DNA of 64,000 nt from Agriotes lineatus (taxonomy: Eukaryota > Arthropoda > Insecta > Coleoptera > Elateridae). The position numbers were made by a program, and so were the translations under genes. Location: the NCBI GenBank assembly GCA_940337035.1, contig CALNHX010002824.1, positions 102,736 through 166,735 on the forward strand. Reading direction: 5' to 3'. A model generated the notes under the pieces. The model did no database searches. It was not told where the DNA came from and saw only the letters and a list, made by a program, of their open reading frames with translations. Every line of letters begins with the position of its first letter. Positions within the stretch are counted from its first letter, which is position 1. This document shows positions 59,380 to 64,000 of this stretch, piece after piece.

Positions 59380-61918
59380 TTGATCTTTATTGCCTTTCTT
59401 ATTAGTCACACGCTTACACTTGAATAGCAAGCAGGCCGAACGGCCTCGAAAACTATTTTCATTGTGTCATCCTCTCGTGACCTTCAAGCTTAAATGCAAC
59501 CCCAATCGTAAACAAGCCACACTGACCTTCCTCACTATCTCAACCACATTTGCTCTGCAGTCCTTTGTCAGGTCATTTTATATTTTAATTAGCCACCTAG
59601 GCTTTAGGGCAGCGTGCCTGTATGTTAAACCCTTTTAGTTACTTATTTGGCTTCATCGCCTAATTCCATAATAATGATTTTGCACATATTTGGCCTCAAG
59701 CGCAGTATTTCTCGTCATCCGGGGCACCCCTTTGTTGGTACTTTGACAGTCGGGTGTTAACGCTCGCAGGATTTCCGAACCTTCTAGAATTTACGCTGTT
59801 GGTGTGACTGCGAGGCCTCGCGCTGTCTTCGTTACCGGCACTTATTTGTTTTATTGGGCGCCTCGCCATTGACTGTCTTTGTTACCGGAACTTATTTGTT
59901 TTATTGGGCGCATCGCCATTGACTATCGAGGGTCACGTGGTAACGCCGTTTTGGCTCACGCGACTTCAAGCGTCGTAACGCTCCTTGCGGGGCATTCAGC
60001 CGAGAGCCGTCGATCGAAGAGGTCGCAGAGTCTGTGTTGGCCCGGCGTTCCCGCCATGGCGGGGACGCCAGCCTATTTTTCCCGTCTCGTGCTGTTTCAG
60101 CGATTGTTGTGTAAATTGTCGTTGTTTGTTAGCACCGTTGCTGTGAAAGCCTTCCTATTTCCCGTGCTGTTACAGCAAATATGCCATAAACTGTTTCGCC
60201 TTTAAGAGGTCGCGAGTGATTGTGCGAGTGGCAAGTCTTTACGTCAAAGCGTGGGTGTGTGATGGGCTTCACGGGGCCAGTTCTGCGTTTGTGAGAAAGA
60301 GGGCTTTCCCTTTTCAACTCGCTGTTTTCGAGGATCTTTCTAGGCAGGACGAAGTAGGCCTCTTTGCCGCCGTAAGTGTGCTCTCAGGAGAGAGTCCTAA
60401 CGCCGCCATCTTGGCGGATTCCAGCCCGTTTACCCCAGATGCCGTGTTTCGGCGATTTAGGTGCCACAGACTGTCGCCTTCTACCAACTGATTGCACGCA
60501 ACTCTCATAGACCGTCTACGGACTAAGGTATTTGTAATTACAACCATTTAAATATGTTAACTGTCGCTTGTGCGAGCGGTGTTGCTTTTGTGCTCAACTT
60601 TGTGTGGGCGGATGCATGCCCTTTGCTTGCTTGTCGCGGCTTTTAGTGCCGGCTTGAGGCCACCATGCTTCAACACGCTACTTTGGTAGCCTGCTAGTAA
60701 TTTCATGTGCGCGAGTTTCGCGTTTCATCGCCTAAATAGCTAAAGAACTCTGCGCCTATGTTTTCGTGTTACGTTTGTGCGAACTTTTAATTCAGTAATT
60801 TTATGTGCGCGCGCTTCTCTATATTGTACCGATTAATACATAAATGGAATCAACGCCTAGCCGTGCGGAGCCTAGCGCGCCCTAATCTGTTCGAGCCCTT
60901 TGTTTATGTTTGCGAGGGCTTTGTGCTTTGCGTATCAGGTGTTAACCGAAGCCAACGACTGCGTGGGCGACGTAGCAGGGGCTGGCACCTATTCCAAATT
61001 CGCATACTTTAGTGAGGCTATGTTAGCCCCTCTTCCTGGTCAAATATTGCAGTCACGCTGCCCCGCTGCCTAACGAGTTAGGCCTTCAATTAATTCGTCG
61101 CGCATTTGTGCGGCGTCGTGCTTTGCTGCTAGCTACACTGCTCCCGTTGCCTTTGCAGGTCGGCGTCTGGTATCGCGAACTAACGCGCCCTTTTCCGGAG
61201 TGCGTATTTCCAAACTGTACTCTAATATGTAAAGTGACGAGCCCACTGCGGCCGGCCACCCATAGTGTGTTGTTTATTAGCATAGCGCGTCCATCAGCTG
61301 GTGCTTAGCGTAAGAAATAACATAAGCTTGGCGGCACGATTTGCTGCCCAGATGTAGTTATCGATCAATAGACGCAAATTTAATTAAGGGACGTATTATT
61401 CCTATTCGACCTGTACATGATTTGTTTCAGATAGAGCCTCTACAGTGTAAATATTGGTGTACGGCGAGACGTGAGAGATCAGAGCGTGCAGGTAGGTCCG
61501 GTGGTTGCGCAGACGCGGCTCAAAGGGTCCCAATATTACCATTCCAGTATTTGCGATCACGAAATTGTTATTTGGGCTTGCAGCTCATGAGAATTCTTAT
61601 CGACGGAGTATCTTAAATACTTCGCTCCCGTTTAACCCCCCAAGCCCGGTTATTCGGGTTAAGACAGGCTTGGTGGCGCCCTCTTTATTTTACCGTTACT
61701 TACCGACCCTCTGGCCGTTGCCCTTAGGTAATCTCGTTAAGGACCCGCCCAGCTCCACTGATGCCTTAGCCGGCCTATCTTGTTGCGGCATGGGTAGCGG
61801 CCTAGGAGAACTGTCGTCCCGATTTTGTCTATTATGGCACGTGCCGGCCGTTTCGTTGTTATATGAGCCGGTGCGGTGTCGCAAAGTCAGTTTAAGACCG
61901 TAACAAAATATTGATACC
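59380..61918 (-). repeat. GC-richer interspersed repeat, copy C (inverted)
   Basis: Reverse complement of the family at 30955-33420. Landmarks, in complement: 'agcctaggtggc' (about 59590), 'gttaagacaggcttggtggcgcc' (61656-61680) and 'gaccgtaac' (about 61896). A direct repeat 'ggaacttatttgttttattgggcgc' occurs at about 59840 and 59885. Frames of 60-130 codons exist on both strands but none looks protein-like. Confidence 0.65.
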
Positions 61919-62640
61919 CTTTATATATTTTAATAGATTTTCTAATTCAGATGGAACAACTTCGGCAATGGAGAATCGTTGAAGTTGGTAAATCTGCAGA
62001 CTTACTTTAAGCCTGCACCTGTTAACGTTTAATTAACATATGAGATCACCTGTATGCAGTAGTATAGAATACAAGCAAACACAAAATACAAAATAACGTA
62101 TATTAAACAGGCACTACACAACATATTTAATTGTCACTCCGATTAAGACCGATTAAACAACGTTATAGCACTAAATAGCTTCACTGCAACAGTACTTGGA
62201 TAACACGTAAGGCAAGAGCATACGTTCCTCTTCGTTGGTGGCCGCTGCTTTTCTCCCAAACGGAAACCTTTCCTCCATTTGCAAGTAGCTATCGTCACTA
62301 GAACTTAACTATCGCTCCGGACATGGGCCTGATCAGGGCGAATAAATCACGCGGCAATGCTAAACATTTAAAATATTCTAACAAACCATAATTCTGACAC
62401 AAAAATGTAATATTTTTTATACTAAAGGAATTTCCACACGAAACTCAAATAAGCCAGTGATGATAAGATATTGTAATTGCATTTGTGATTTCCCATTAAC
62501 ATTCGTATGCCTCCAACACATCAATTTATGTTAGGAGACTACGAGCAGACACATGTTCTTGCTGGCGATAGAGTTATTAAAGATCTCTATTAAAAACTAG
62601 TCAATGATGTAACGTATATGTTAAGAAAATTTAAAATTAC
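61919..62640. other. Intergenic, nothing recognised
   Basis: No gene or repeat supported. Confidence 0.4.
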
Positions 62641-63260
62641 GAGGGGGTCTATGCCAAAATTTTTAAATAAAATAGTTCAAAACTTTATATAGATTAAACC
62701 AGTTTTATTGTTTAACATAATCTCCATTAACATCTACACATTTATTCCACCTTTGCATCAAAGCATGAAATCCTGCGAAATAGAAACTTTGTTCCTGCTG
62801 TCTAAACCAATTTAGAATACATTTTTAAGTGCAGCTCCGTTGAAATCGTTAGCGTCCAAGGTGACTTTTAAGTAGTCCAAACAAATGAAAATCTGAGGGA
62901 GCCCAAGTCTGGACTATATGCAGGATGCGGTAGAGTTTCCTAGCCCAATTCCGTAAAAAAAATTCTTCGCAATCTTTGCGGTGCGTGGCCTGGGATTATC
63001 CTGTTGAAGGATTACTCCTTTTAATAACAATCCACTTTGTTATTTTTTGAATTGTTTGACGATTTTTGTTTACTGACCCAGTACTTAAGTTAGTTATTTT
63101 CACTATTTCCGATTCTGCTTAATAAAATTATCAACACGATGAATAACTGCAGAAACCACTTCTATTGCCCTGCAACCTGCACTCCCAGAATCATCACTTA
63201 CACTTTAGTGGTCATTTTTGAACCGTGTAAGGACATTTTTTATTGTAAGGAACGTACGAC
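62640..63260 (-). mobile_element. Mariner remnant, - strand
   Basis: In - strand frames I see parts of a mariner C-terminus: an Arg-Pro-x-Thr-Ala-Lys, then His-Pro-Ala-Tyr-Ser-Pro-Asp-Leu, and near 62760-62700 Trp-Asn-Lys-Cys-Val-Asp-Val-Asn-Gly-Asp-Tyr-Val, the usual end of this transposase. Frameshifts are many. Confidence 0.7.
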
Positions 63261-64000
63261 TATTTAGCATTATTTTCTCGGTTCCGAATTACAATTCCAT
63301 ATGTATTTAGGCAGTCCTCTACTTGCAGCCAACGCACTCAATCTATCTATCGCTGTTTCGGTTTATTGACGCGTTAAGGATTTGGATTTGTCAACCCGTC
63401 TGCGGATTGCATTCCTGTACGTTTCTTAGCTATGTGTCTGAGAGAGAGAATAGCAATTCTAGCTCTCACGCAGTTTTCGATGCGGGTTAGCTTCGCGCAT
63501 TTTTCGAGACAAAATCCATCCGGCGTTGCAAGAAGCAACAGGTTGTTGAGAGCTGTGTTTCGACAGGTGTTGCATTTGTTCAATGTTTGCTAATTAACGT
63601 ATAACGATTTGTACCCTTGGTGTGTTCCGTATGTTTTAATCGGTATTCGAACCCCTGCTGTTGTGACGCATGCTTTGTGTTCCACCTTTATGGGCTGGTT
63701 ATACTGCACAGTAGCTTTTGCCGCCGGGCGAACTTTGTCTTGGTGTTGTTTACCGTTGTGAGCTTTGAGGTTTTAGTATCGTGGGGCGCTAACCCCTGAA
63801 ACGTCGTTTGGCGGAATCTCCGTGAGAACCTAGTGTCGGCTTACCATGTTTCGCGAGGCCCCGTTTATCTTTCTGCCAGTTTTCGTACTGACTTCAAATT
63901 TTCTTGTGAGAGGATTATCCCAGGTTCCGTCCCAGCAGCCATTACCCGTCGTTTTGATGCAGCTCCTTACGTGTCTTCTGCGGTGTTTGGACCAGCGACC
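63261..64000. other. Unassigned, GC-richer towards the end
   Basis: No supportable gene. Composition and style resemble the repeat at 59380-61918, so it may be part of another copy running out of the window. Confidence 0.35.

Noticed and set aside
59390..61903. Ten or so frames of 60-132 codons
   Set aside because: All lie in the GC-richer repeat copy, on both strands, and are not kept between its copies.
1..64000. CRISPR arrays, ribosomal RNA, bacterial operons
   Set aside because: None seen; composition, introns and element types are those of an insect nuclear genome.

Overview
The window is AT-rich nuclear DNA of an insect. This follows from gustatory-receptor-like genes, several mariner/Tc1 and LINE remnants, many MITE-like hairpins and an insect-type Polinton. 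I cannot name the species or order. Host gene content is small: one apparently intact, single-exon gustatory receptor (37518-38756) and the terminal exon of a second (3015-3296). Almost everything else recognisable is mobile DNA.

The main object is a complete Polinton/Maverick of the adintovirus-like kind at 10928-30948 (20,021 bp). It has terminal inverted repeats of about 400-510 bp and a perfect 6-bp target duplication (AAGCAC at 10922-10927 and 30949-30954). Every gene is open. From left to right on the + strand: a short adenovirus-pX-like protein, two small unknowns, a secreted matrix metalloprotease with a hemopexin-like part, a nuclear-type protein with a possible PC4-like domain, a small type I membrane glycoprotein, a phospholipase A2-pX protein, an adenain-like protease, the penton-type minor capsid protein, a small basic protein, the double-jelly-roll major capsid protein, the FtsK/A32-like packaging ATPase, a 0.7-kb minisatellite, an insect-Polinton capsid-region protein, a fibre-like repeat protein, a chromodomain integrase and a tRNA-Leu(UAA). 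On the - strand are protein-primed DNA polymerase B, a small unknown and an OB-fold/SSB-like protein. One more small + strand gene precedes the right terminal repeat. Capsid, packaging, protease and membrane-active genes suggest virion formation; integrase and polymerase give integration and replication.

The most unusual features of the Polinton are these. The protease has no ATG and lies in the -1 frame of the phospholipase gene, which ends exactly on a canonical A_AAA_AAC slippery heptamer followed by the stop codon. The tRNA-Leu(UAA) overlaps the integrase stop. A metalloprotease is captured in the element. The terminal repeats carry a CRE palindrome abutting an E2F-type site, as in small DNA tumour viruses. 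Several genes have a TATA box about 31 bp upstream of a TCAGT-like arthropod initiator.

A second unusual object is a giant inverted repeat at about 41405-49345. Its two roughly 3.8-4.1-kb arms each carry an intact-looking tRNA-Leu(UAA), a tRNA-like fossil and the same unknown gene, transcribed outward. The gene is open in the right arm and broken in the left.

Other mobile DNA: a mariner pseudogene (6021-7150), more decayed mariner remnants (49420-50340 and 62640-63260), a Tc1/mariner-type transposon with an intact transposase and 494-bp terminal repeats (55935-58183), LINE remnants (4330-4740, 33721-35640, 39178-41385), a YqaJ-type nuclease fragment (7690-8020), several MITEs, and a GC-richer repeat family seen three times (9870-10921, 30955-33420 and inverted at 59380-61918). 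The Polinton is inserted in that repeat family.
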